From an uncultured Clostridia bacterium (GTDB lineage: Bacteria > Bacillota > Clostridia > Christensenellales > Pumilibacteraceae), in contig CAMWLQ010000004.1 of the NCBI GenBank assembly GCA_947175195.1, forward strand, positions 1 to 64,000: 64,000 nucleotides of DNA, given 5' to 3'. Made by a program: the position numbers and the translations under genes. The notes below the pieces were generated by a model. It was not told where the DNA came from and made no database searches. It was given only the letters and a program-made list of their open reading frames with translations. This document shows, one piece after another, positions 39,457 through 48,420 of this stretch; within the stretch, counting starts at the first letter, position 1; each line of letters starts with the position of its first letter.

Positions 39457-41436
39457 ATGACAAAAACAAAGAAAATTATAATTATCCTACTGTGCGTTTT
39501 GCTTATCGGCGCGGCGGCTGGCGGTATTGTAGGGCTTATTAAAACGAAAAGTGACAAATCCCCTACTACAACTACCAAATGTACGGAACATGTCGAAGTC
39601 ATAGACAAAGGCAAAGCCGCGACGTGCAGGGCAACGGGTTTAACCGACGGAAAACATTGTTCTAAGTGCGGCATTGTTACAGTCAAGCGCACGGTTATTC
39701 CTGTTATAGACCATAATTATGTTTATGGCTCTTGCGTTATGTGCGGCAAAGAAAATCCAAATATGCTGTTAGATGAAGATGCATATTATCTTGTCGGCTC
39801 TATGAACGATTGGGTGTGGACTTCCGATATGTATAAGTTTACGCCTGTCGCTACTAACTTAGCTAATGTTACGTCGCAGTATAAGTTGACTATATCGCTT
39901 GACGCGCTTACGCAAGTTAAGATTTGGAAAGGCAATAATGATTGGTCGTTTAACAACTTTGAATCCGATTGGGAATACGCATTGCGCGGCGATAATCTTA
40001 CTATAATGGAAAGCGGCACGTATAATTTTTATCTTAAATTTTACATAGATAACGGCAGTTCGGTGTATGTCGAGCAAGTCAATAAGGCTGATAATTCGGG
40101 TATTGCACCCTATAACGACAAAAGCGAATTCGCGGAGGCGTATGCTTCCGCTAATTCGCTTTTAGCTGTTCCGCTGTCTACGGATAGGATTGATACTATT
40201 TCGCGTGTTATGGAAAGCTACGAATATACTAATAACTCCGGTCCTTGGGGTTATTCCGAAAAAGCATTTAAACAGTATGACGGTTTTAAGCTTAGCGTTA
40301 CATTTCCATTTGACCCTTATACTGATTTTGAAACTGACCCCGATAAAATGGGTAATGACGGTCTTTTGTTTTCAGCACAAGCGCGTGATGATACCGACGG
40401 TAGCATGAACGAAGCTATATTTTTTGGCTTTAAAAATTATAATACGAGCGGCGTTTATGGTTATGCGACGTGGGGACGGTATAACGGTTGGGGTCAAGAG
40501 TATGAAATAACGCTTGATATGTCCATTGGAATGTCGATTGAAAATAATTATCCGAATGAACTTGGTTTTTACTTGACGGAAAATGAATTGCGCTTTGTGT
40601 TTGCTGTCTATGGCAATAAGGCGGAAAAAGTCTTTTTGTCGGACAGCGCGGAATATACTGCCTTTTATAATCTCATTGTTTCACATAAGTTGACAGCGGA
40701 TTTTAACAATTCTCATGAGTGTTTAGAATTGTATAATATTTATCCCTTAACTGACCCTGCCGCAAAGGACGGTCATACTTTTGTTGGTTGGTATTACGAC
40801 AGTGCTTTAACTCGTCCGTATGACGGACAACCCATAGACAAGTACGCTACGATTTATCCGAAGTACGAAATAAACCGTTATACGGTAACATTTAATTCTA
40901 ACTGCGAAACCAAAGTAGACCGTCAAATAGTGGATTGGGGTACTTCGGTCAATCTTGTTACTCCTGCCATTAAGGGCTATACGCTATTAGGTTGGTATTT
41001 GTCGGACGGTACGCAATATACTAATCAACCTATAACGGAAAATACTTTATTGTCCGCACGTTGGGAAGAAACTGTATGCACCATAACATTTTTCGTTGAT
41101 GACGAAATTTACTATACCGAACAAGTAAAATATGGTGCGCCCTTATCTACTGTTGTCGATAAAGCTGCTTTAATCAATTTGCAGGTAATGTCGATTTATA
41201 AGTCCGATAATACGCCGATTGTAAACGACGTTAGCGAAATGGCAGTGTTGGACGATTTCAATGTAGTAGCCGTTGAAATGTACGGCGTGGAAAAGGTAAA
41301 GAATACAGCTAAAAATAATGTCGTGCCGATTATTTGCGGCGTTGTCGGCGGCGTTGCTTTGATTGCGCTTGTAGCGATCGTTTGCAAATGCGTTATACGC
41401 AGTGGCAAAAGCGTTAAGCGCAAAAAACATATATAA
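39457..41436 (+). CDS. Multidomain surface/adsorption-like protein (pIII-analogue candidate)
   Basis: N-terminal hydrophobic helix; CTEHVEVIDKGKAATCRATGLTDGKHCSKCG domain as in Clostridial surface proteins; InlB-B/Flg_new-type repeats (GHTFVGWYYDSALTRPYDGQPI; GYTLLGWYLSDGTQYTNQPI); C-terminal TM with basic tail. Confidence 0.7.
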   Translation: MTKTKKIIIILLCVLLIGAAAGGIVGLIKTKSDKSPTTTTKCTEHVEVIDKGKAATCRATGLTDGKHCSKCGIVTVKRTVIPVIDHNYVYGSCVMCGKENPNMLLDEDAYYLVGSMNDWVWTSDMYKFTPVATNLANVTSQYKLTISLDALTQVKIWKGNNDWSFNNFESDWEYALRGDNLTIMESGTYNFYLKFYIDNGSSVYVEQVNKADNSGIAPYNDKSEFAEAYASANSLLAVPLSTDRIDTISRVMESYEYTNNSGPWGYSEKAFKQYDGFKLSVTFPFDPYTDFETDPDKMGNDGLLFSAQARDDTDGSMNEAIFFGFKNYNTSGVYGYATWGRYNGWGQEYEITLDMSIGMSIENNYPNELGFYLTENELRFVFAVYGNKAEKVFLSDSAEYTAFYNLIVSHKLTADFNNSHECLELYNIYPLTDPAAKDGHTFVGWYYDSALTRPYDGQPIDKYATIYPKYEINRYTVTFNSNCETKVDRQIVDWGTSVNLVTPAIKGYTLLGWYLSDGTQYTNQPITENTLLSARWEETVCTITFFVDDEIYYTEQVKYGAPLSTVVDKAALINLQVMSIYKSDNTPIVNDVSEMAVLDDFNVVAVEMYGVEKVKNTAKNNVVPIICGVVGGVALIALVAIVCKCVIRSGKSVKRKKHI

Positions 41437-41450
41437 GGCGGTGGTTGATT

Positions 41451-41999
41451 ATGGCAAAATCGAGTAAAACAATATCCACCGTTATTTCGGTTGTGTTTGT
41501 CGTGCTTATTGTGGCTTTGTTAGTCGGCGTTATCTTTACTGTTCGCGGCGTAACTGAAAACGGTCAACGCAATTTCTATGTTCAATATGGCAATGAAAAA
41601 GTCGGTGCGTTAAAAAAGGACATTAAGCTTGAAACCGGCTCGGCGCATGTTTTTTACTGCGGCACGGTAACGGGTCAATCGGTGGACTATGACGTAGAAA
41701 TATACGTCAATACGGATAACTTTGACAACTTCGATTTTGAAGTCGATAGTCGATATAAAAACTTCAAGAAAGAATTATCAACGTATGATTGTTCGGCTTT
41801 ATTCGGGGTTGTTAAAAACGATACGTGTTTTTTTGTTAGTATGCCGTCCGAATTGACTATGTATGCGATTATTCAGTCTAAATATGACGATTCTACGGTT
41901 ACGGGTATTCCCGATTGCGAATTATCTAAACCTAATAGTTTTATTCTTTCTATAACGGATAGAGTGGAAAAAACAACAACTCAAATATACTTTTGTTAA
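41451..41999 (+). CDS. Signal-anchored protein of unknown function
   Basis: MAKSSKTISTVISVVFVVLIVALLVGVIF helix then extracytoplasmic domain. Confidence 0.65.
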   Translation: MAKSSKTISTVISVVFVVLIVALLVGVIFTVRGVTENGQRNFYVQYGNEKVGALKKDIKLETGSAHVFYCGTVTGQSVDYDVEIYVNTDNFDNFDFEVDSRYKNFKKELSTYDCSALFGVVKNDTCFFVSMPSELTMYAIIQSKYDDSTVTGIPDCELSKPNSFILSITDRVEKTTTQIYFC

Positions 42000-42010
42000 G
42001 TTGGTGGACT

Positions 42011-44068
42011 ATGGAAAAACAACAAACAATTTTAAATAAAATACTTCTTATCGTGCTTGTTAGCATTATAGCAGTAATGACCGCTATAAGCGGTATATTT
42101 ACACGTTCCGTATATGCCGATACGGATATTGACGTAGTGGCGGCTTTTGAAAAGCAGGACGCTATGGTTGATTTGCAAAATTCGACAATCGGCGGCAATG
42201 CTTTTAATATTGACGATTATCCTTATCGTGCCGACGGTAAACCGCAAATTATTTCATTTGTCGAATTTGGGTATTCTTTGTATGCGGATAAGCAGTCCGA
42301 TTTTGGGCTTTACGTTTACGTTTATAATCCGCAGGATAAAGCAATCGACACAAATACCGAGCGCAATCGTATACAGTTTACATACGGGAATAATGCCGCA
42401 TACTTAAAGCCTACGCTTAAATTTTTAAATTATTCTAAACAAGTCGGTTACGAAGGGCGTTTTTATAAATTCCGTATCATGCTTACATATGATGAGCGCG
42501 AACAGCTTTTAAATAACGTTGCAAAGCATGGTCGTGTGTATCAAATAATTGGTATTGAGTTGTCTTATAAGGGCGTTGTCACTGATTATAAGCACGCGCA
42601 AACTTATACGTACAGCGGTTACGCCAAAGGGTACGGCTCGGAACTTGCCGAAACCGATACCCTATCTTGCGTTGTTGACGGCTTTGATACAGTTGTTGAA
42701 CTTGACGTAAAGCATAGTGAATATCGCCAAAAGGGTGATTATTATTACGGTGAACAGTCGCAACTTAACAGCGTGTATTTTCGTGTCCCTAATAGGTTTT
42801 TTGAAGATTACGGTGTATTATCCGAAATAGATTGCGAGTGGTGGGAATATTTTACAAAGCCCATGTTGGTTGTAGAGAATAAAAACCGTGGTACTGCAAG
42901 CGCGATAAATTCTCTATACGGTAGAAACACAAGGGAACTGCCTACGGATAATTACTATGTCTTTATGGCGTTTTGGGATAATCTCAAATCGGGTTGGTTT
43001 GGAAGTAAAACGGAACAGGATTTTCTTTGGACTTCTAATTACAATTACTATGGAAAGAATTATCATTTTGATTTTCTTTGGGCGGCTGACGTTCCTGCGT
43101 TAACGAAACATGATGATTGGGGCGGATTTGCGGCGGCTTTCACGGTAGATAGTTTGAAAGACTTTTACGTAAGCGGTGAAACAGTCCAAAAGAAACTTCT
43201 TGAACATAGCGAGAAGTTAGGCGGCGAAAAAGTGCGAGATAGATATAGCAAGGCGTTGTTTGAAGATTATGTCCAAGACGGTTACGATATGGGTTACAAT
43301 CGCAAACCTATTAAGGCTGACGATAAAATGACTTTGTTTGTTAACCACATGAAAACTCAATCTATGTGGCAAAAAATCTTTGGCAGTGATTATGCCGTCA
43401 CGACTGACTATTTTGATATGGACGCTATTATAACGATTGACGGTGACGATTTAAAAGGCACGAATAGCGAAATAGCGAATGAATTGTGCATAAATGCACG
43501 TGACGTCGATAGCTTAAAGGCTGAATACGCAAAGGCTGAATTACTTGATGAAACCGTTGTCCTTTTTCGGTTTAGTACAACAAAATATTTTGCTTGTAAG
43601 GGTGCTTATTCGTCCTGTAAGAAAGCGGATATTAACAGTGGTACGTCGGACGGCGAAATACTTATAAATGACTGTTATTATCGTTGGAAAGATAGTAATT
43701 GGAACTGCGAAATTGTTCAGGAAACTGTATATCTTGATTTTGATATAATTTCGCTTACATATACAAATGATGACGTGGAAACTGTTATTCCTGTTGTATC
43801 TTCCCCTATTGACATTTTCGGCGGATTAGACCCGTCGCTCGACGATCCGCGCGAAAATGGCAATGGTGACAATTTACTTTTAAAGATACTTCAAGCGATA
43901 TTGATTATTCTTGTTGTAATTCTTTTGGTATGGATTTTAGCGGCTACGGGGTTGTTACCTACTGTTATACACGGCATTATTTGGGTCGTGTGTTTGCCGT
44001 TCCGTTTGATTAAAGCGACCGTTGACGGCGTGAAAAAATCCGTCGATAAAAATAAAAAGGGAAAGTAA
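42011..44068 (+). CDS. Large secreted/membrane structural-like protein
   Basis: Signal peptide MEKQQTILNKILLIVLVSIIAVMTAISGIFTRSVYA; C-terminal TM NLLLKILQAILIILVVILLVWILAATGLLP plus basic tail. Confidence 0.7.
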   Translation: MEKQQTILNKILLIVLVSIIAVMTAISGIFTRSVYADTDIDVVAAFEKQDAMVDLQNSTIGGNAFNIDDYPYRADGKPQIISFVEFGYSLYADKQSDFGLYVYVYNPQDKAIDTNTERNRIQFTYGNNAAYLKPTLKFLNYSKQVGYEGRFYKFRIMLTYDEREQLLNNVAKHGRVYQIIGIELSYKGVVTDYKHAQTYTYSGYAKGYGSELAETDTLSCVVDGFDTVVELDVKHSEYRQKGDYYYGEQSQLNSVYFRVPNRFFEDYGVLSEIDCEWWEYFTKPMLVVENKNRGTASAINSLYGRNTRELPTDNYYVFMAFWDNLKSGWFGSKTEQDFLWTSNYNYYGKNYHFDFLWAADVPALTKHDDWGGFAAAFTVDSLKDFYVSGETVQKKLLEHSEKLGGEKVRDRYSKALFEDYVQDGYDMGYNRKPIKADDKMTLFVNHMKTQSMWQKIFGSDYAVTTDYFDMDAIITIDGDDLKGTNSEIANELCINARDVDSLKAEYAKAELLDETVVLFRFSTTKYFACKGAYSSCKKADINSGTSDGEILINDCYYRWKDSNWNCEIVQETVYLDFDIISLTYTNDDVETVIPVVSSPIDIFGGLDPSLDDPRENGNGDNLLLKILQAILIILVVILLVWILAATGLLPTVIHGIIWVVCLPFRLIKATVDGVKKSVDKNKKGK

Positions 44069-44069
44069 A

Positions 44070-44219
44070 ATGCAAAACAAAAATAGTAAATTAAATAAAG
44101 TCGTTAAAGGTACAGGCATAGCCGTTAAGGTTGTGCTTGTACTCTTAGGCTTAGCTACGGCGGCGTTTTTCGCTTGGATTGCCTATTCTCTTTATACATT
44201 GTTGTTGGGGGCATTGTAA
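44070..44219 (+). CDS. 49-aa single-TM protein, coat-protein candidate
   Basis: Translated by eye: MQNKNSKLNKVVKGTGIAVKVVLVLLGLATAAFFAWIAYSLYTLLLGAL; tightly packed between flanking genes; absent from ORF track (below cutoff). Confidence 0.65.
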   Translation: MQNKNSKLNKVVKGTGIAVKVVLVLLGLATAAFFAWIAYSLYTLLLGAL

Positions 44220-44220
44220 T

Positions 44221-44883
44221 ATGTTTGGAAAAAAGAATAATAATCGTGGCGGTAATCGACCGCATTTCCATTGTTCAAGCAAACAGCAAGAAAAGGCTAT
44301 TAAAGCTAATTATTGGCGGCGTAGTGGCAAGGCGCAAACACCGCAACAATCACAACCAAAAGCAAAACAAAATGTGGGCGAACAAGCTAATAAGGCTGTT
44401 GCGGCGCGTCCTGCTTTTAAATTGCCGTTACAAGACGGTGGGCATTGTTGGAATATTTATAAAGTATCAAATAAGATACTTAACGGTAAACAAGATAATG
44501 ACGTTCATGGCGGTTTAGTATTAGCCGAGGAAAACGATAATGTTATACTCGTTGAAGTTACGCATAGTCCAAAGCATACTAAACGTAATAATATTCCGAT
44601 AAAAAATAAAGTAAGTACCGATAAAAAGAAAGACCCACAAACAGGCGAAGAACTTGACGAATTGCAAGAAAGTTATTTGCGCCGAAAACTTGTTGTTTCT
44701 ATTGAAACAAAAAATGGCGTTGAAGGTATTAATGTTCGTGCTTTAAATAATCAAATGAATGATTTGCAATTTACTGACGAGGAAAAAGAAGAAATATTAA
44801 ATAAATTAAGTCATTTATCTACTGCGGAAAGTCAATACATACTCTTTAAAAAATTAGCGACAAAGAAAAATACCGACACTTGA
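44221..44883 (+). CDS. Unknown mobile-element protein
   Basis: ATG at 44221 one base after preceding stop: MFGKKNNNRGGNRPHFHCSSKQQEKAIKANYWRR...; basic N-terminus, charged C-terminal half. Confidence 0.6.
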   Translation: MFGKKNNNRGGNRPHFHCSSKQQEKAIKANYWRRSGKAQTPQQSQPKAKQNVGEQANKAVAARPAFKLPLQDGGHCWNIYKVSNKILNGKQDNDVHGGLVLAEENDNVILVEVTHSPKHTKRNNIPIKNKVSTDKKKDPQTGEELDELQESYLRRKLVVSIETKNGVEGINVRALNNQMNDLQFTDEEKEEILNKLSHLSTAESQYILFKKLATKKNTDT

Positions 44884-45002
44884 TGTCGGTATTTAGCAAG
44901 GTCTACCTGCAAATTATTGCTGCTGACCGCCGTTCTTAAAGGTCGAGTAATTTAAGATGCCTTTGCCGTTTACACACCCCTCGTAAAGGAACGTCAACCA
45001 TT
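44862..45002 (-). ncRNA. Antisense-strand small RNA candidate inside the prophage
   Basis: Minus-strand promoter TTGATT(45037-45032)-N17-TATAAT(45014-45009), ~140 nt, ending at AAATACCGACA-TCAAG-TGTCGGTATTT + TTTCTTT terminator. Confidence 0.5.
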
Positions 45003-45083
45003 AAATATATTATACAGTAACATATAAAAAAAATCAAGCGTTTTACGCAAATAAAAAATTCATCTTAAATAAGGAATTATATT

Positions 45084-45242
45084 ATGCAAAAGACACAAAA
45101 GACGTTTAGTCCGCTCGATTGTAGCCTATGCAAATGCTATGACTGCAAGTATCGAGCAAAGTTTGAACAGCTTTACAGTGTCGGGTTTAAGATACCTATT
45201 AAGGACTGCATCCGGCTACAAAAACAACGAGGTAAACGATAA
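45084..45242 (+). CDS. 52-aa Cys-rich mini-protein
   Basis: MQKTQKTFSPLDCSLCKCYDCKYRAKFEQLYSVGFKIPIKDCIRLQKQRGKR; stop overlaps next ATG (TAATG). Confidence 0.5.
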   Translation: MQKTQKTFSPLDCSLCKCYDCKYRAKFEQLYSVGFKIPIKDCIRLQKQRGKR

Positions 45243-45334
45243 TGAAAACTTGGAAAAAGCTTTTATATGTTGCTCTCGGTATAACAATTTTAATAGTAAT
45301 AGGATATTTTATTTATACGGCGGTACAGCTATGA
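45242..45334 (+). CDS. 30-aa single-TM mini-protein, coat-protein candidate
   Basis: MKTWKKLLYVALGITILIVIGYFIYTAVQL; overlaps upstream stop (TAATG) and downstream start (ATGA). Confidence 0.55.
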   Translation: MKTWKKLLYVALGITILIVIGYFIYTAVQL

Positions 45335-47511
45335 CAAATGCCAAAAGGCTTAAAATTATAAATCACTTTATATGTATGGCAATAACGCTCGGCATATTGT
45401 TGTTGGGCGTTTTCGTGTTCTCTAATGCTCTCGGTAGACTTATCGAGAGTATTAGAGATCTCGGCTATTCTATTGGATATTTCTTTGCCGAGCTGTTTGG
45501 CATCGAGCATACAATAACACCGACCGTCAATGAGTTTGCTAAAATTCCGTTCTTTGATTTTTCCATATCGAGCGACACACCGTCTACTTCCCTGCCCGAT
45601 ACATGGTCGGGCTTTCAATCCTCATGGGGCGCATATTGGCGGCTGTGGGCTACGGCCGACAATTTTACAGGTTATATCAGTTTTCTCGGTGATATTTTAT
45701 TTTATGTGTGCATGGCGGTTTTAGTAATAATGCCGTTTGCGCTGTTGCTGTATTTATATCTTGGTCGGTATACTAAGCAACAAAACAACGACTATGATAT
45801 AGATAGTAAACCGCTCCGCGCGTTTAAATGGTTGACTGCACATACATATATACCGATACGCAATTTTATATATCAGCTTGTAGATTTCGTTAAAGAACAT
45901 AAGCGGTATTATGGTATATGGATATTTTTATTATTGTTGTACGCTAATGTATTTACCATAGTTATTGAGTTTATAGCGTTCTATTTTTACTTCGTTATCT
46001 CGTTCGATTTAAGCGGTATCTATCGGCAAGTATACAAACTGTTTGTTGACCTCGCCGTGCCGTTCTCGGTCATTCCTGTATGGCTTTGGGTTATAATAGC
46101 GTATTTGATATTAAGCTATATAAGCAAAAAAATAGCGTATAATCGGCTGTATCATAATGAGCTTATGAACCGTGGATTTATTAACGAGCGCGGCGTTGTT
46201 ACAATCGTTTACGGCGCAATGGGCGTTGGTAAAACCACGCAAATAACGGATATGGCACTTTCTACGGAAATACAATTTCGTGACACAGCGTTTGAAATAA
46301 TCCTTGAAACGGATATGCAATTCCCATACTTTCCGTGGTGCAACCTTGAAAACGAATTAAAATGCGCTTTGAATTACCACGTTGTTTATGATATTCATTC
46401 GTGCCGCCGTTGGGTACGAAAAAAGGCTAAGCGTTGGAAAAAGTACCGTTGCCGACAAAAGATATTCGACTATGACTATGAGCGTTACGGACTTCAATAT
46501 GATGATAAATTAAAACTTATTGATATTTGGTCGGCAATCGAGGACTATGCCTGTGCGTATCTCATTTATACCGTACAATCGTCTTTGCTTATTTCCAACT
46601 ATTCTATTCGCTCCGATAATCTTATGTCGGACTTGGGTAACTTCCCTTTGTGGAATACGGATTTTTTCAAGCGCGACAGTCGGCTTATTGACAGCTATTC
46701 GCGGCACGCGCATATACTTGATTTTGATATGTTGCGGCTCGGCAAGCAAATGCTAAAAGATAATCCTAATAGAAACGCATTAGGCTTTGGCGTTTACATA
46801 GTAAGCGAAATAGACAAAGAACGCAAAAACACGCCTGAATTAAAAGACAAGAAAATCGACGCGACGGCTGACGATTGCAACCAAAAAAACGATTTATTCA
46901 ATATCTTACTCAAAATGATACGTCACGCTTGCGTGGTTGCAAACAAGGTGTTTGTAAAGGTCTTTGCCGATTTGCAACGACCTTCAAGCTTAGGCGCGGA
47001 CGCGCTTGAATTGGGCGAAGTTGTTGACATAGTAAGCGCAGGCGATATGTTCCCGACACTCCCCTTTTTCTCGCCGTTTTGGCTGTTCGATTTACTGTTC
47101 AGCTTTTTAAAATCTAAGTTTGATAATTTTTATATAAGCTATCGTTATGTTCGCGCCGACAATACTTTATTGCTTTATTTATTCAAAAGCATTACCGCAA
47201 AGCTAACGCATTACCACGACGGTATGTATAATCTTTTCGGTAGCCAAACCCTCGCGCTCCAAGTAGAACGAGGATCGCGCGAGGGTGAATTTATGTCGCG
47301 GAAGTATTACCGTATGCCGAAAAAGATTTATAGCAAACGGTACGCAACGGATTGTTTGTCGGGTATCTTTGAAAATCGTGCGGCGGCGAATTATGTCGGT
47401 ATTGACGATTTAGCGGAATATGCCGATATTATGGCAACGCCTGTTGAGCTTGCTGCTCAAAATTCGCACTTCCAAAAAGAAATCAAAACTCTCAATTCGG
47501 CTGATGCGTAA
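45331..47511 (+). CDS. Multi-TM P-loop ATPase, pI/Zot-like morphogenesis protein candidate
   Basis: Several N-terminal TM helices then GVVTIVYGAMGVGKTTQITDMAL (Walker A) and GFGVYIVSEIDKER (Walker B-like); start at 45331 fits overlap with previous mini-gene. Confidence 0.65.
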   Translation: MTNAKRLKIINHFICMAITLGILLLGVFVFSNALGRLIESIRDLGYSIGYFFAELFGIEHTITPTVNEFAKIPFFDFSISSDTPSTSLPDTWSGFQSSWGAYWRLWATADNFTGYISFLGDILFYVCMAVLVIMPFALLLYLYLGRYTKQQNNDYDIDSKPLRAFKWLTAHTYIPIRNFIYQLVDFVKEHKRYYGIWIFLLLLYANVFTIVIEFIAFYFYFVISFDLSGIYRQVYKLFVDLAVPFSVIPVWLWVIIAYLILSYISKKIAYNRLYHNELMNRGFINERGVVTIVYGAMGVGKTTQITDMALSTEIQFRDTAFEIILETDMQFPYFPWCNLENELKCALNYHVVYDIHSCRRWVRKKAKRWKKYRCRQKIFDYDYERYGLQYDDKLKLIDIWSAIEDYACAYLIYTVQSSLLISNYSIRSDNLMSDLGNFPLWNTDFFKRDSRLIDSYSRHAHILDFDMLRLGKQMLKDNPNRNALGFGVYIVSEIDKERKNTPELKDKKIDATADDCNQKNDLFNILLKMIRHACVVANKVFVKVFADLQRPSSLGADALELGEVVDIVSAGDMFPTLPFFSPFWLFDLLFSFLKSKFDNFYISYRYVRADNTLLLYLFKSITAKLTHYHDGMYNLFGSQTLALQVERGSREGEFMSRKYYRMPKKIYSKRYATDCLSGIFENRAAANYVGIDDLAEYADIMATPVELAAQNSHFQKEIKTLNSADA

Positions 47512-47656
47512 CCCGAAAATGGTTAGGGTTTTCGGAAAGTGGTCGAGCGGCATGGGATTTGTTATAGGTCGAATGGTCTATAACATACTCTTGCCGCGAA
47601 GTAGGGATTGCGTGGAACGCGCTCCGGCTTGGGCTTTGGGCGTGGTTGGGCAAGCA

Positions 47657-47684
47657 AAAAGGACGGTCTATTGACCGTCCTTTT
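47657..47684. terminator. Intrinsic terminator after the structural/assembly module
   Basis: AAAAGGACGGTC-TATT-GACCGTCCTTTT followed by ATTTTT. Confidence 0.9.
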
Positions 47685-47689
47685 ATTTT

Positions 47690-47884
47690 TCAAACAGTGT
47701 AATATTTTTTGCCTATCGCTTTTGCCATTGCTTTACCGTATTGGTCTATTTTCTTTGAAATAAAATCGTGTTCTTTTTCGGTAAAGCACTCAAATAAATC
47801 TTCCGTATCAAGGTCGTAGTAGGCTCTTGCGATTGCGTGTAACAAAATTTCTTTTGCTTTTTCGTTCATTTCTTTTTTTGTCAT
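47690..47884 (-). CDS. Small accessory protein
   Basis: MTKKEMNEKAKEILLHAIARAYYDLDTEDLFECF...; 64 aa, ATG at 47884. Confidence 0.55.
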   Translation of the reverse strand: MTKKEMNEKAKEILLHAIARAYYDLDTEDLFECFTEKEHDFISKKIDQYGKAMAKAIGKKYYTV

Positions 47885-47923
47885 TTTATCCTCCGCCCGT
47901 TTTGCCGATAGCACAGCAGTTTT

Positions 47924-48388
47924 TTATTTATCTATGTTGTTTTTGGCTATTGCCCGTGGGTACTGTTTTTTTAGTTCCTTGTATCGCTTAATTGCGATAT
48001 GTCGTTCTTTGCCTTTGTAATCCTCGTCAATAATCTTTTCAAATGGTTGACCGCCTTTTTTATAGCCTTTGAATACGCACACGGAATAGTATATTTTGTT
48101 GTGGTAGTAGTCTACACGGCGTAATAGCTGTATGTGTATGTCGTAAATGATTTGCGCCTCTCGCATTTGGTTATACAGTGTATACAGTTCGTCGCGGTAG
48201 CTTTTCATGTCCTCTATAAGTTGCTCGGCGGTTTGTATAATGCGCTGTGCGCTTTTGTCGCTTTCGGCTATCCGTTCGAGCGTGTCGAGCTTTTCGGGGT
48301 TCCATATTCCCCCGATAAAATACATATCGGGGGTTATGTACTCCGTTCGCCCATAATGCTTGAATTTATCTATTAGATTGCTTGTCAT
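47924..48388 (-). CDS. Accessory protein, unknown
   Basis: ATG at 48388: MTSNLIDKFKHYGRTEYITPDMYFIGGIWNPEKLDTLERIAE...; chosen to avoid overlap with the J-domain gene. Confidence 0.55.
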   Translation of the reverse strand: MTSNLIDKFKHYGRTEYITPDMYFIGGIWNPEKLDTLERIAESDKSAQRIIQTAEQLIEDMKSYRDELYTLYNQMREAQIIYDIHIQLLRRVDYYHNKIYYSVCVFKGYKKGGQPFEKIIDEDYKGKERHIAIKRYKELKKQYPRAIAKNNIDK

Positions 48389-48420
48389 TGCTCTTGCACT
48401 CCTTTCGGTATCGTAGGCGG

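Noticed and set aside
45139-45330. N-terminal 64-aa extension of the ATPase ORF
   Set aside because: Overlaps two small ORFs in another frame with translational coupling; ATG at 45331 is the better start.
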